A stretch of 64,000 nucleotides of DNA from an uncultured Massilia sp. (GCF_913773735.1 NZ_CAJYEB010000032.1:1-64000); one strand, 5' to 3'. Positions 29,508-45,400 are shown, numbered from the stretch's first letter. A program made the numbers and translations. The notes: a model not told the origin generated them from the letters alone.

Positions 29508-30346
29508 TCATCCCACCCGCTTGTACCACGGCCGCTCGCCCGCGATGGCCTGGTAGGCGCCCGCGTGCGCATCCGACACGGCCAGCGGCCGGTCCAGGCA
29601 CAACACGCCGAAGCGCGCCAGGCTGTCGTGGAACAGGCGCAGCACGCGCTGGCGCAGCACCGGGCCGAAGTCGGCCAGCGCATGGCAGCAGACGATCGCC
29701 TGGAACTCGTTGAACGAGGCGTCGGTCACCAGGCTGTACTGCGACCAGGTGATGCGCCGGCGCAGTTCGGCGCGCAGGCGCGCCATGCCGTCGCGCACCT
29801 CGAAGTGCGCCATCAGCGCGCCGGCCGCGCCGCTGGCGGCGTGGCGCGCGTGCGCCTCCTCCAGGTGGGACAGGGGCAGCCACGCATCCTGCATCTGCGC
29901 CACCAGTTCCTCGTTGGCCAGCGTGGCGTGGATGTCGAGCCGGTCCAGCACGCCTTCCTCGGCCAGCACCACGGCCAGCGTCCACGCTTCGCCGATGCCG
30001 GCGCATTCGGCGACCCACACGCGCGGCAGCGGCCAGCCGCTCAGCGACGGCGCCAGCACGGCGCGCAGGCGCGCCGCATGGCCGGGATTGTCGAACAGCG
30101 CGGCCGGCGCCGGCGCCAGCTGGCGCAGCAGGCGCGCCGCCGCGGCGCCGTCGTGCAGGATCCGTTCCTGCAGGCCGGACAGGGTGCGCACCCCGTGCGC
30201 GCGCAGCGCCTGCGCCAGCCGGGCGCGCAGCACGGCGCGGTCCCAGGCGCGGAAGTCGTGGCCGAAGCGCTGGAACACCGCCTCCAGCAGCAGCTCGGTT
30301 TCCAGTTCCTCGACCGCCAGGCCGGCGGCCAGTCCGGTCCAGGCCA

Positions 30347-30347
<1 letters not shown>
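29508..30347 (-). CDS. Degenerate CheR-type methyltransferase
   Basis: A 279-residue protein with the CheR layout: an N-terminal helical domain (about 1-75, LLEAVFQRFGHDFRAW) and a SAM-domain remnant. The motif I region reads VWVAECAGIGEAWTLAVVL where active CheR has a GCSTGEEPYSLA-like sequence. The segment ITWSQYSLVTDASFNEFQAIVC aligns with the conserved strand of CheR, but the CRNVLIYF motif is changed to CCHALADF. Catalysis is doubtful. Its ATG overlaps the stop of the hybrid kinase by one base (TGATG), so the two are translationally coupled. Confidence 0.8.
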
Positions 30348-35299
<4,952 letters not shown>

Positions 35300-35650
35300 C
35301 GACTCGGGTTCCTCGTGGAAGAGTGCGGGCAGGGCGGGATGCGGTTTGTTAAATCCGGAAAAACGAAAGATACTCTTGTAACCAGGCAAGTCAAGTCCGG
35401 CTTGCAACGCCAACAATAACTTGCATTTATGCAATTTTGATCAGACAATTCGCGCGAGGATAAAAGAACGGCGGGATTTGCGGCGCACGATTGGCAGACA
35501 GTGTCCCGGGGAAAGGTTTTCTGGCCTTCCGCATCACTGGACAAGTGCCTGGAAATTAGCCACTATGGATAAAAGCATAATTGTTCGTGCTTTTCGGTTA
35601 CAACTCATCTAGCATGGCGACTGTCATTACAACAACAGCGCGAGGAAGAC
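35300..35650. other. Divergent intergenic region between hybrid kinase and luxR
   Basis: 351 bp, AT-richer than its flanks, and must contain both promoters. A weak hairpin with arms AAAAGCA (35571-35577) and TGCTTTT (35588-35594) precedes luxR. No lux-box-like palindrome is seen on this side. No coding potential. Confidence 0.5.
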
Positions 35651-36382
35651 ATGAAGACGGTCGAACTTGACGGGCTGCTGCACAGCGACACCCCTGCCGC
35701 GTGGGGGCAGGCGCTGTTCGCGCTGGGCCGCGAGTACGGCTTCGACAAGGTGATGTTCGGGATGTCGGGTTCGCGCCATGCGCGCCTGGACAATGCCTTC
35801 ATCCAGACCAACTTCCCCGTGAAATGGCGCGAGCGCTACGACGCCGAGCGGCTCGCCTACGTCGATCCGGTCGTCGTGCACTGCCTGCAGAGTACGCTGC
35901 CGCTGATCTGGCAGCCCGAACTGTATCGCAGCCAGGCCCAGCGCGCGCTGTACGAAGACGCCTGCAGCCACGGGCTGCGCGCGGGCGTGAGCTTTCCGAT
36001 CCACGGCCCGAACGGCGAGTTCGGCCTGCTGTCCTTCGCGGTCGATGCGCATCCCGACGCGGTGCGGCTGCGCGGCACGACGGCGATGCTGGCGGAACTG
36101 GCGCTGGTGCGCGACTATGCGTTCGCGTCGGCCGTGCGCTTCTGTCCGCCGGCCGCGCAGGAAGCGGCGCCGAAACTGACGCCGCGCGAGCTCGAGGTGC
36201 TCAATTGGGTGATGGTGGGTAAATCATCCTGGGAAATCTCGAAAATCACCGGCTGCTCCGAGGCGACGGTGAACTTCCACATGGGTAACATCCGGCAGAA
36301 GTTCAACGTCAATACGCGGCAGCAGGCCGTCGTCCGGGCGATTTCCCTGGGGCTGATTACCCCAGAAGATCACCATCGTTGA
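35651..36382 (+). CDS. LuxR-family AHL-type quorum-sensing receptor
   Basis: A 243-residue transcription factor with an N-terminal autoinducer-binding domain (about 15-165) and a C-terminal LuxR helix-turn-helix (about 175-237; LTPRELEVLNWV, then SEATVNFHMGNI). The six residues conserved in AHL receptors can be matched: Trp59, Tyr63, Asp72, Pro73, Trp87 and Gly112. An intact AHL pocket is therefore predicted. The start at 35651 has a gaggaag ribosome site. No luxI-type synthase is in the window, so it may be a solo receptor. Its 3' end overlaps the convergent RsaL-like gene by 26 bp. Confidence 0.9.
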   Translation: MKTVELDGLLHSDTPAAWGQALFALGREYGFDKVMFGMSGSRHARLDNAFIQTNFPVKWRERYDAERLAYVDPVVVHCLQSTLPLIWQPELYRSQAQRALYEDACSHGLRAGVSFPIHGPNGEFGLLSFAVDAHPDAVRLRGTTAMLAELALVRDYAFASAVRFCPPAAQEAAPKLTPRELEVLNWVMVGKSSWEISKITGCSEATVNFHMGNIRQKFNVNTRQQAVVRAISLGLITPEDHHR

Positions 36383-36626
36383 GCTTGCCGTTGATGTAGA
36401 GCTTCAACAGCAGGGCGACGGGGGCGGGGATCGCGAGACCGGTCTCGAAGCGGCTGCCGCTGGACTGGGTCACGCCGAAGCGTCCCCAGAACTTTTCCTG
36501 GCTCTCGCGCTTGCTGATCCGGTACTTTTTCAGGTCGCCGACGGAGAGCGCCGGCGAAACCGGTTTGACCAGGGTGCCTGCCGCCGGTTCACGCAGGCTT
36601 GCTTCGGTAACGAAATCATTAGCCAT
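36357..36626 (-). CDS. RsaL-like helix-turn-helix repressor
   Basis: An 89-residue DNA-binding protein. The segment KRESQEKFWGRFGVTQSSGSRFETG is the helix-turn-helix, and PAPVALLLKLYINGKLND follows as in RsaL-type quorum-sensing repressors (recognised by pattern, not by search). RsaL proteins normally repress luxI homologues by binding next to or over the lux box. The start at 36626 has a strong gagggag site and is preferred to an ATG 17 codons upstream. It is tail-to-tail with luxR, overlapping it by 26 bp. A lux-box-like palindrome lies 64 bp upstream. Confidence 0.8.
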   Translation of the reverse strand: MANDFVTEASLREPAAGTLVKPVSPALSVGDLKKYRISKRESQEKFWGRFGVTQSSGSRFETGLAIPAPVALLLKLYINGKLNDGDLLG

Positions 36627-36689
36627 CGCCGCTCCCTCAGGGAAAGATGTGTGGGAGACAAGTATTCCATGCATCATTCATCTCGCGTC

Positions 36690-36705
36690 CTAGCAATCCT
36701 GCTAG
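36690..36705. promoter_or_regulatory. Lux-box-like palindrome upstream of the RsaL-like gene
   Basis: CTAGCAATCCTGCTAG is a 16-bp inverted repeat with arms CTAGCA/TGCTAG and fits the lux/las box form CT-N12-AG. It lies 64 bp before the RsaL-like start. Binding by the adjacent LuxR is inference. Confidence 0.55.
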
Positions 36706-36750
36706 TTCCCGCTGGAACTCCCCCGGAGCGGTATCCCTGCAACCGCGGCT

Positions 36751-36786
36751 GGGGCTTGCTTTATATCAAAAGATAGGGCAAGCCCC
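36751..36786 (-). terminator. 9-bp stem-loop just after the prolyl oligopeptidase gene
   Basis: GGGGCTTGC (36751-36759) pairs with GCAAGCCCC (36778-36786) around an AT-rich loop, 14 bp beyond the stop at 36801. No U-tract follows, so it may be an mRNA 3' hairpin more than an intrinsic terminator. Confidence 0.5.
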
Positions 36787-36800
36787 GTGTCCCTTCCTTG

Positions 36801-38831
36801 CTATTTCAGCTGCTTCAGCAGGAAAGCGAAGGTCAATGCATACATCGTCGCGGTCTGCTCGTTGTTGGCCGCGCCGGCATGGCCCCCCTCGGTGTTTTCC
36901 CAGTACAGCACGTCATGGCCCTGGGCCTGCATCAGCGCCGCCATCTTGCGCGCGTGGCCGGGGTGCACGCGGTCGTCGCGCGTGGACGTGGTGAACAGCA
37001 CGCGCGGATAGCGCTTGTCGGCCGACACATTGTGATACGGGGAATAGCGGGCGATCGCCGCCCACTGCTGCGGATCGTCCGGATCGCCATACTCTCCCAT
37101 CCAGGACGCGCCGGCCAGCAATTGGTGGTAGCGGCGCATGTCCAGCAGCGGCACCTGGCAGACGACCGCATTGAACAGGTCGGGGCGCTGGGTCAGCGCG
37201 GCGCCGACCAGCAGGCCGCCGTTGCTGCCGCCCATGATGCCGAGGTGGCGCGGCGAGGTCAGGTTGCGCCGGACGAGGTCCTGGGCCACGGCCAGGAAGT
37301 CGTCGAAGGCCTTCTGGCGGTTTTCCTTCAGCGCCGCCTGGTGCCAGCGCGGCCCGAACTCGCCGCCGCCGCGGATGTTCGCCAGCACGTAGACGCCGCC
37401 CTGGGCCAGCCAGGCTGCGCCGGTCACGCCGCTGTAGAAGGGTTTCAGCGAGACTTCGAAGCCGCCGTAGCCGTACAGCAGCGTGGGATTGGCGCCGTTC
37501 CAGGCGATGTCCTTGCGCATCACGACGAAGTAGGGGACATAGGTGCCGTCCGCGGATTTCGCGGCGAACTGGCTGACCGTGTACGGCGCGGCGTCGAAGA
37601 AGGCCGGCATCGACTTGAGCAGCTCGCGCTCGTCGCTGCCCGCGTGCGCCAGCCAGGTGCTGGTCGGCGTCAGGAAGTCGGTGACGGTGAGGAAGTAGTC
37701 GTCCGATTCGATCTCGTCGACGCTGTCGACTTCCAGCGCGCCCATGGCCGGGGCGTCGACGTCGCGGCGGATCCAGCGCCCGTCCTGCAGGCGCAGCTCG
37801 ACGACGCGGTTCTTGACGTTGTCGAGGATGGTGAGCAGGATCGCGCTGCGCGTGGCCGTGACGCCGTCCAGCGACGTGGTCGGCGTCGGCTGGAACAGCA
37901 TCTCGAAATCGGTCTCGCCGGCCAGGTAGCGTTCGAAGTCCATGGCCAGCAGCGCGCCCTGCGGCCAGGTGCGCCCGCCCGCTTCCCAGTCGGAGCGCAG
38001 CTCGATCACGATCTCGTTGCGGATCGTGAAGGCGTTGGCGTCGTCCGGCTTGGGGACCTTCGTCAGCCGGGCGCCGTCGCGCAGGAACAGCTCGCTGCTG
38101 TAGAAGTCGATCTGGCGGTTGACGAATTCGCGCTCGTGGCCCGGCGTGAAATCCTTCCAGGCCGAGGCCGACAGGTCGTCGGGCAGGGCGGCGTAGACCG
38201 TGACGGCGTCCTGCAGCGGCGTGCCGCGCCGCCACGCCTTGACGATGCGCGGGTAGCCGGAACTGGTCATCGATTCCGGGCCGAAGTCGGTGGCGACGAA
38301 CACGGTGTCGCGGTCGATCCAGCCGATGCTGGTCTTGGCTTCGGGGACGACGAAGCCGTCGGCGACGAAGGCCTTGGCGTCCAGGTCGAACTCGCGCACC
38401 ACGTGGGCGTCGCCGCCGCCGCGCGACAGCGAGACCAGCGCGCGGTCGCCGCGCGGCCTGAGCTTGACGCTGCCGGCCCAGACCCAGTTCTCGTTCTCGG
38501 CGCGCGCCAGCGCATCGAGGTCGAGCACCGTCTCCCAGGCCGGTTCGGCCTTGCGGTACTCCTCCAGCGTCGTGCGGCGCCACAGCCCGCGTTCGTGCGT
38601 GGCGTCGCGCCAGAAGTTGTACCAGAAGCCGGCGTGGTAGGCGACCCAGGGGATCTTTTCCTTCGAATCGAGGATCGTCTTCAGGCGCGCGCGCAGCGGC
38701 GCATAGTCGGCGCGCGCCGCCAGCTCGCCCTCGCTGACGGCGTTGCGTTCGCGTACCCATTCGAGCGCGCCTTCGGACGCCACCTCTTCCAGCCAGCCGT
38801 GGGGATCGGCGTTCGTCGTCGTGTCTTGCAT
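36801..38831 (-). CDS. Prolyl oligopeptidase family serine peptidase (S9A)
   Basis: A 676-residue protein with an N-terminal beta-propeller and a C-terminal alpha/beta-hydrolase domain. The nucleophile is in GIMGGSNGGLLVG (Ser at about residue 534). The catalytic Asp is in TRDDRVHPGHA and the His in EGGHAGAAN. LLYGYGGFEVSL and NIRGGGEFGPRWHQ are S9A signatures. No signal peptide, so cytoplasmic. The start at 38831 follows aaggaaac. It should cleave short proline-containing peptides. It is divergent from recC. Confidence 0.93.
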   Translation of the reverse strand: MQDTTTNADPHGWLEEVASEGALEWVRERNAVSEGELAARADYAPLRARLKTILDSKEKIPWVAYHAGFWYNFWRDATHERGLWRRTTLEEYRKAEPAWETVLDLDALARAENENWVWAGSVKLRPRGDRALVSLSRGGGDAHVVREFDLDAKAFVADGFVVPEAKTSIGWIDRDTVFVATDFGPESMTSSGYPRIVKAWRRGTPLQDAVTVYAALPDDLSASAWKDFTPGHEREFVNRQIDFYSSELFLRDGARLTKVPKPDDANAFTIRNEIVIELRSDWEAGGRTWPQGALLAMDFERYLAGETDFEMLFQPTPTTSLDGVTATRSAILLTILDNVKNRVVELRLQDGRWIRRDVDAPAMGALEVDSVDEIESDDYFLTVTDFLTPTSTWLAHAGSDERELLKSMPAFFDAAPYTVSQFAAKSADGTYVPYFVVMRKDIAWNGANPTLLYGYGGFEVSLKPFYSGVTGAAWLAQGGVYVLANIRGGGEFGPRWHQAALKENRQKAFDDFLAVAQDLVRRNLTSPRHLGIMGGSNGGLLVGAALTQRPDLFNAVVCQVPLLDMRRYHQLLAGASWMGEYGDPDDPQQWAAIARYSPYHNVSADKRYPRVLFTTSTRDDRVHPGHARKMAALMQAQGHDVLYWENTEGGHAGAANNEQTATMYALTFAFLLKQLK

Positions 38832-38992
38832 ATCGGTTTCCTTGTTCCTCTCGGGGCCGCCGCGGGCGGATGGCGCCATGGTAGCAAACAACGGCGCGCA
38901 GGGCGGCGCCATGCCGTGCCGGCCGCCTCCCGGCTCTACCAATCGGCGGCGACAAGGAGTATGCTTCCGGCATCCCATCGACGTCCTGCGCC

Positions 38993-41900
38993 ATGCCATC
39001 CCCGATCACTCCCGGCCTCCTCATCCTGCACGGCAACCAGATGGAGCTGCTGCGCGCCGCCGTCTTCGACTGGCTGCGCCAGCAACCGCTCGGCCCCCTC
39101 GAGGAAGAACTGATCCTGGTGCAGTCGAACGGCGTGGCCGAGTGGCTCAAGATCGCGCTGGCCGAGGAGCTGGGCGTATGCGCCGCCACCCGCGTGGTGC
39201 TGCCGGCGCGCTTCCAGTGGCAGGCCTACCGCGGCATGCTGGGGCCGGAACGGGTGCCGCGCCGCTCGCCGTTCGACAAGGAGGCGCTGACCTGGCGCCT
39301 GATGCGCCTGCTGCCCGCGCTGCTGCAGAAGGAAACGTTCGCGCCGCTGCGCCACTTCCTGTCCGACGGCGACCAGGAACGCCGCCTGCAGCTGGCCGAG
39401 CGCCTGGCCGACCTGTACGACCAGTACCAGGTCTACCGCGCCGACTGGCTGGACGACTGGGCGGCCGGGCGCGACCAGTTGCGCCGCCCCGGCGGCGATC
39501 CGGTCGCGCTGGCGCCCGACCAGTGCTGGCAGGCGCAGCTCTGGCGCGAGATCCACGCCAGCATGCCGCAGGAGCGGCGCTGGTCGGGCCGCGCCACCAT
39601 CCACCAGCAGTTCATGGCCGCCGTCGAGGACGGCCGCGCGCCGGCGCTGCGCCTGCCGCGCCGCGTGATCCTGTTCGGCATGTCGACGCTGCCCTACCAG
39701 ACCATCGAGGCGATGGCCGGGCTGTCGCGCCATACCCAGGTGCTGGTGGCGGTGCCGAATCCGTGCCGCTTCTACTGGGGCGACATCATCGAGGGCCGCG
39801 ACCTGCTGCGCGCCGCGTTCAAGCGCCAGCAGCCGCGCGCGGGCAGGGACCTGGCCGCCGTGCCGATCGAGGAGCTGCACGCGCACAGCCACCCGCTGCT
39901 GGCGAGCTGGGGACGCCAGGGCCGCGACTTCGTCCGCATGCTGGACGAGTTCGACGGCGACCACGGCGGGCGCTTCGGCAACCTGCGCGTCGACCTGTTC
40001 GCCGACGACGAGGGCACGACCCTGCTGGGCCAGGTGCAGGCCGCCGTGCGCGACCTGCTGCCGCTGGCCGAGCACCCGCACGTGGCGCCCGACCCGGACG
40101 ACCGCTCGATCGAGTTCCACGTCGCCCACGGCGCCCAGCGCGAGGTCGAGGTGCTGCACGACCAGCTGCTGTCCTGGCTGGCGCAGGAGGCAAGGGAGCC
40201 GCTGCGCCCGCGCGACGTGGTGGTCATGGTGCCGGACATCGACACCTTCTCGGCCGCGATCCACGCCGTGTTCGACCAGTACCGGCCGGGCGATCCGCGC
40301 CGCATCCCGTTCCAGATCGGCGACGTCAAGGACCGCAGCGTGAACCCGCTGCTGGTGGCGCTCGAATGGCTGCTGCGCCTGCCGCAGCAGCGCTGCCGCC
40401 AGAGCGAGGTGCGCGACCTGCTCGACGTGCCGGCGGTGGCCGCGCGCTTCGGCCTGGCCGAGGACGACCTGGCCATCCTGGGCCGCTGGATCGAGGGCGC
40501 CAGCGTGCGCTGGGGCCTGGACCAGCGCCACCGCGCCGGCCTGGGACTGGGCACGGCCGGCGAACAGAATTCCTGGCTGTTCGGCATCCGCCGCATGCTG
40601 CTCGGCTACGCCACCGGGGCCGGCCCGGGCTTTCGCGAGATCGAGCCGTACGCGGAAGTCGGCGGGCTCGATGCGGCGCTGGCCGGCTCGCTGGCCGAAC
40701 TGGTCGAGGCGCTGCTGGCGTGGCGCGACCTGCTCGACGCCAGCCTGCGTCCGCCGGCGTGGGGCGAGCGCGCGCGCGCCCTGCTGGCGCGCTTCTTCCG
40801 CGCCGCCGGCGAGGAAGACCGCCTGGTGCTGAACCAGCTGGAGGAAGCGCTGCAGTGCTGGCTCGAGATCTGCGAGAACGCGCCGTTCGACGAGCCGGTG
40901 CCGCTGAACGTGATGCGCGAAGCCTGGCTGCGCGAGCTGGACCAGCCGGCGCTGACCCACCGCTTCGTGTCCGGCGGCGTGACCTTCTGCACCCTGATGC
41001 CGATGCGCGCCGTGCCGTTCCGCGTGGTGTGCCTGCTGGGCATGAACGACGGCGACTTCCCGCGCCGCGCCCAGCAATCCGACTTCGACCTGCTGGCGCT
41101 GCCCGGCATGGGCCGGCCGGGCGACCGCTCGCGCCGCGACGACGACCGCTACCTGATGCTCGAGGCCGTGCTGGCCGCGCGCGAGAAGCTGTACGTGAGC
41201 TGGGCCGGGCGCAACGTGCGCGACAATACCGAGCAGCCGGCGTCGGTGCTGGTGGCGCAGCTGCGCGACTACCTCGCCGCCGGCTGGGACCTCGATCCCG
41301 ACACGCTCACCACGGTGCACGCGCTGCAGCCGTTCTCGCGCCGCTACTTCGAGCGCGGCGGCCTGCGGACCTATGCCGGCGAATGGCGCGCGGCGCACGG
41401 CGGCGCGGCCCCGGCCGCGCAGGCGGCGGACGCCGCCCCGCTGCCGCCCTACGAACTGGAACCGGACGCGCGCCTGAAGCTGGGCCAGCTGGTGTCCTTC
41501 CTGAAGCAGCCGGCCCGGTACTTCTTCCGCCAGCGCCTGGACGTCAACTTCGGCGACGACGAGGCGGTGGGCGAGGACGAGGAACCGTTCGGGCTCGACG
41601 CCCTTCAGCGCCACGCCTTCGAGTCGGCGCTGCTGCGCGACGGCGGCGAGCCCGAGCCGCCCGGCGAGGTGCGCGCCGTGCTGGCCGAACGCGCCGCGCG
41701 CCTGCTGCGCCAGGGCGTGCTGCCGATCGGCGCCATGGGCCGGCGCCTGCAGCGCGACATGGTCGACGAGCTGGTGCCGGCGCGCCGCGCCTGGCTGGCG
41801 CTGGGCGCGCGCTACCCGCGCGCGGCGCCGAAGCTGGCGGTCGCGCTGGACCTGGGCGGCATCGTGCTGGACGACTGGATCGACCGCCTGCGTACCAGTG

Positions 41901-42427
41901 GCGGCGACGGCGCCGACGTGGTGTGGATGATGCAGACCTCGTCGAAGATCATGGACAAGAAAAAGAAGGGCGCGCTGCGCGTGGATAAACTGATCGCCCC
42001 CTGGCTGTGCCAGCTGGCCGCCTGCGCCGCGGGCACGCCGGTCACCGGCTACCTGGTGGCGCGCGACGCCGAAGTCGAGATCGCGCCGCTCGATTGCGCC
42101 GCCGCCCATGCGCAGCTGACGCGCCTGGTGGCCCTGTGGCGCGCCAACCTGGACGCGCCGCTGCCGGTCGCCTGCCGCACCGCGCTGGCCTGGCTGGCCG
42201 ACGCGCGGCAGGCCGAGGGCGTCTACGATGGCCCCGAGTTCGCCGTCGAGGGCGCGCCGCCGCCGGAGCGCGACGAGGTGGCGCTGCAGCGCCTGTGGCC
42301 GGACTTCGCGGCGCTGTCGGCGCAGCCCGGCTGGGAAGCCACCGCCACCGCGCTGTACGGACCGCTGCTGGAGTGGGCCGCGACGCATGCGCGCGCCGTG
42401 CCGTTCGCCGCGGAGGACGCGGCATGA
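38993..42427 (+). CDS. recC: Exodeoxyribonuclease V gamma subunit (RecC)
   Basis: A 1144-residue subunit of the RecBCD helicase-nuclease, which processes double-strand ends and recognises Chi. RecC features include the N-terminal LILHGNQMELLRAAVFDWL, the QSNGVAEWLKIALAEELGV box, FGMSTLPYQTIEAMAGL and the C-terminal nuclease-like fold. The length matches the family. The ribosome site is poor, but the start is fixed by the conserved N-terminus. Its stop overlaps the recB start as ATGA, and recB overlaps recD, so the three subunits are made from one mRNA in the order C-B-D. Confidence 0.95.
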   Translation: MPSPITPGLLILHGNQMELLRAAVFDWLRQQPLGPLEEELILVQSNGVAEWLKIALAEELGVCAATRVVLPARFQWQAYRGMLGPERVPRRSPFDKEALTWRLMRLLPALLQKETFAPLRHFLSDGDQERRLQLAERLADLYDQYQVYRADWLDDWAAGRDQLRRPGGDPVALAPDQCWQAQLWREIHASMPQERRWSGRATIHQQFMAAVEDGRAPALRLPRRVILFGMSTLPYQTIEAMAGLSRHTQVLVAVPNPCRFYWGDIIEGRDLLRAAFKRQQPRAGRDLAAVPIEELHAHSHPLLASWGRQGRDFVRMLDEFDGDHGGRFGNLRVDLFADDEGTTLLGQVQAAVRDLLPLAEHPHVAPDPDDRSIEFHVAHGAQREVEVLHDQLLSWLAQEAREPLRPRDVVVMVPDIDTFSAAIHAVFDQYRPGDPRRIPFQIGDVKDRSVNPLLVALEWLLRLPQQRCRQSEVRDLLDVPAVAARFGLAEDDLAILGRWIEGASVRWGLDQRHRAGLGLGTAGEQNSWLFGIRRMLLGYATGAGPGFREIEPYAEVGGLDAALAGSLAELVEALLAWRDLLDASLRPPAWGERARALLARFFRAAGEEDRLVLNQLEEALQCWLEICENAPFDEPVPLNVMREAWLRELDQPALTHRFVSGGVTFCTLMPMRAVPFRVVCLLGMNDGDFPRRAQQSDFDLLALPGMGRPGDRSRRDDDRYLMLEAVLAAREKLYVSWAGRNVRDNTEQPASVLVAQLRDYLAAGWDLDPDTLTTVHALQPFSRRYFERGGLRTYAGEWRAAHGGAAPAAQAADAAPLPPYELEPDARLKLGQLVSFLKQPARYFFRQRLDVNFGDDEAVGEDEEPFGLDALQRHAFESALLRDGGEPEPPGEVRAVLAERAARLLRQGVLPIGAMGRRLQRDMVDELVPARRAWLALGARYPRAAPKLAVALDLGGIVLDDWIDRLRTSGGDGADVVWMMQTSSKIMDKKKKGALRVDKLIAPWLCQLAACAAGTPVTGYLVARDAEVEIAPLDCAAAHAQLTRLVALWRANLDAPLPVACRTALAWLADARQAEGVYDGPEFAVEGAPPPERDEVALQRLWPDFAALSAQPGWEATATALYGPLLEWAATHARAVPFAAEDAA

Positions 42428-45400
42428 GCCAGTTGCTGCAACCCTTGACCTTCCCGCTGCACGGCTCGCGCCTGATCGAGGCCAGCGCCGGTACCGGCAA
42501 GACCTGGACCATCGCCGCGCTGTACCTGCGCCTGGTGCTGGGCCACGGCGGCGAGGACGGCGGCGACGGCGGCGGCTTCGCGCGCCCGCTGCTGCCGCCC
42601 GAGATCCTGGTGATGACCTTCACCCGCGCCGCCACGCGCGAGCTGTCGAACCGGGTGCGCGAGCGCCTGGTGCAGGCGGCGCGCCACTTCCGCGGCGAGG
42701 ACGTCGACGCCGATCCCTACCTGGACGAACTGGCCGCCGCCTACGACGGCGACGCGCGCGCGCTGGCCGCGCACCGCCTGATGATGGCGGCCGAGACGAT
42801 GGACGAGGCGGCCGTGTTCACCATCGACGCCTGGTGCCAGCGCATGCTGCGCGAGCACGCGTTCGACAGCGGCAGCCTGTTCGACGAGGAGCTGGTCAGC
42901 GACGAGCGCACGCTGCTGGAAGACGCGACCCACGACTACTGGCGCCAGCACGTGTACCCGCTGGCCGAGCCGGAACTCGACGCGCTGCTCGCCTGCCTGA
43001 AGGACGTCGGCAAGCTGTGCAAGGACGTGCGGCCCCTGGTCGCGCGCGCCGAGCGCCTGGGCACCGACGGCGAGGAGCCGCTGGGCGTGCTGGTCGCGCG
43101 CATGCAGGCGCGGCGCAGGGACGAGCTGGCGCGGCGCAAGGCCGACTGGGCCGGGCGCATCGACGCGCTGGAACAGTGGATCGCCGACCAGCGCGCGGCC
43201 GCGCCGAAGGGGTTCGACGGCCGCAAGATGGTCGCCCGGACGCTGGCCGGCTGGTTCGGCAAGCTGCGCGACTGGGTGGCCGACCCCGCGCTGGAAACGC
43301 CGCAGCTGACGGACAAGGCGTGGGAGCGCCTGTGCCGCGCCGGCATCCTGGAAGCCTGCAATCCGGGTTTCGAGCCCGCCATCCCGGCGGAATTCGACGC
43401 CCTGAAGGAACTGCAGACCCTGGCCGACCCGGCCCGGCCCGCGCTGCTGCGCCATGCCGCCGCGCGCATCGCCCGGCGCGTCGCCGAACTCAAGCGGCGC
43501 AACCGCCAGTTCGGCTTCGCCGACATGCTGGCGCGCCTGAAGGCGGCGCTGGAAGGGCCGAACGGGGAGGCGCTGCGGCGCCGCATCGTCGACCAGTACC
43601 CGGTGGCGCTGATCGACGAGTTCCAGGATACCTCGCCGGCCCAGTACCGCATCTTCGACCTGCTGTACCGGGTGGCGGACAACGACCCGGCGCGCGGCCT
43701 GTTCCTGATCGGCGACCCGAAGCAGTCGATCTACGGCTTCCGCGGCGCCGACATCCACAGCTACCTGTCGGCGCGGCGCGCCACCGCCGGGCGCCACTAC
43801 CAGCTCGGCACCAACTTCCGCTCCGCCGCGCGCCTGGTGGCGGCGGTCAACCGGATGTTCCAGCACGCCGAGGGCGACGGCACACGCGCCGGCCACGCCG
43901 CCGGCGCCTTCCGCTTCCGCAAGGACGGCGCGAATCCGCTGCCGTTCGAGCCGGTCGACGCCGCCGGACGCAAGGAAACGCTGGTCGGCGTCGACGGCCC
44001 GCTGCAGGCGCTGGCCGTGAACGCCGCCGCCATCGCCTTTTCCAGCAAGTCCGCCTACACGGCGTTCTTCGCCGAGCACTGCGCCGAGCACATCGTGCGC
44101 CTGCTGGACGACGAGCACGCCGGCCTGCGCGCGCCCGACGGCACGTTCACCCGCCTGAAGCTGGCCGACATCGCGGTGCTGGTGCGCGACCGCGGCGAGG
44201 CCGCGGCGATCCGCCGCGCGCTGGACCGGCGCGGCGTGCGCAGCGTCTACCTGTCGGACAAGGATTCCGTGCTGGCCAGTCCGGAGGCGGCCGACGTGCT
44301 GCGCTGGCTGAAGGCGGTGGCCAGCCCGCTCGACGGCACGCTGGCGCGCGCGGCCTTCGCCAGCGCCACCTGCAACCTGCCGCTGGCCGAGCTGGTGCGC
44401 CTGGCCGGCGACGAGCAGGCCTGGGAGCGCCGCGTCGAGCAGCTCAAGGCGCTGCACGTGGCCTGGCAGCGCCAGGGCGTGCTGGCGATGCTGCGCCGCT
44501 TCATCCACGAACTGGAACTGCCGGCGCGGCTGCTGCGGCCGGACGTGCCGGGCGGCGAGCGCAGCCTGACCAACCTGCTGCACCTGGCCGAGCTGCTGCA
44601 GGAAGCCAGCCGCGAACTGGACGGCGAGCAGGCGCTGATACGCTGGTTCGGCGAGCAGCTGCAGGACGACGGCGAGGACGACGAACTGGTGCTGCGCCTG
44701 GAAAGCGATGCCGAGCTGGTCAAGGTGGTCACCGTGCACAAGTCCAAGGGCCTGGAATACCCGCTGGTGTACCTGCCGTTCGCCGCCAGCGCGCGCAAGG
44801 CCACCGCCACCAACCGCAGCTTCCTCGACTACGTCGACGCGGACGGCGAGCGGCGCCTCGACCTGCAGCTGGACGCCGCCGCGCTGGCCGCGGCCGACCG
44901 CGAGCGCCTGGACGAGGAAGTGCGCCTGCTGTACGTGGCGCTGACCCGCGCGCGCCATTTCCTGTGGCTGGGCGTGGCCGCCAGGGCCGGCAAGAACGGC
45001 AGCCTGCACGAGTCGGCGCTCGGCTGGCTGCTGGCCGGCGGCGCCGAGATCGCGCCGGAGGCGCTGGGCGCGCACTGGGAAGCGCTGCGCGGCGATGCCG
45101 ATGGCATCGAAGTGCTGCCGCTGGCGGAACCCGACGGCGTCACGGTGCTGCGCCGCGCCGAGGCATTGCCCCAGCTGGAAGATGCCGCGCCGTACGCGGC
45201 CAGCTTCGAGCGCAACTGGGCGGTCGGCTCGTTCACCTCGCTGACCCGGCACACGGTGGCGGCGCCCACGCGCGCCCAGGAAGAGAACCTGATGGAAGAG
45301 GCCGAGCCGGGCACGGTGGCGCCGGCGCGCGCCGAGGACGCGCCGTGGCACCGCTTCCCGCGCGGCTCCACGCCGGGCAACTTCCTGCACGAGCAACTCG

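Noticed and set aside
42007..42423. N-terminal extension of RecB upstream of 42424
   Set aside because: It lies inside recC; the conserved RecB start MSQLLQPLTF and the ATGA overlap fix the start.
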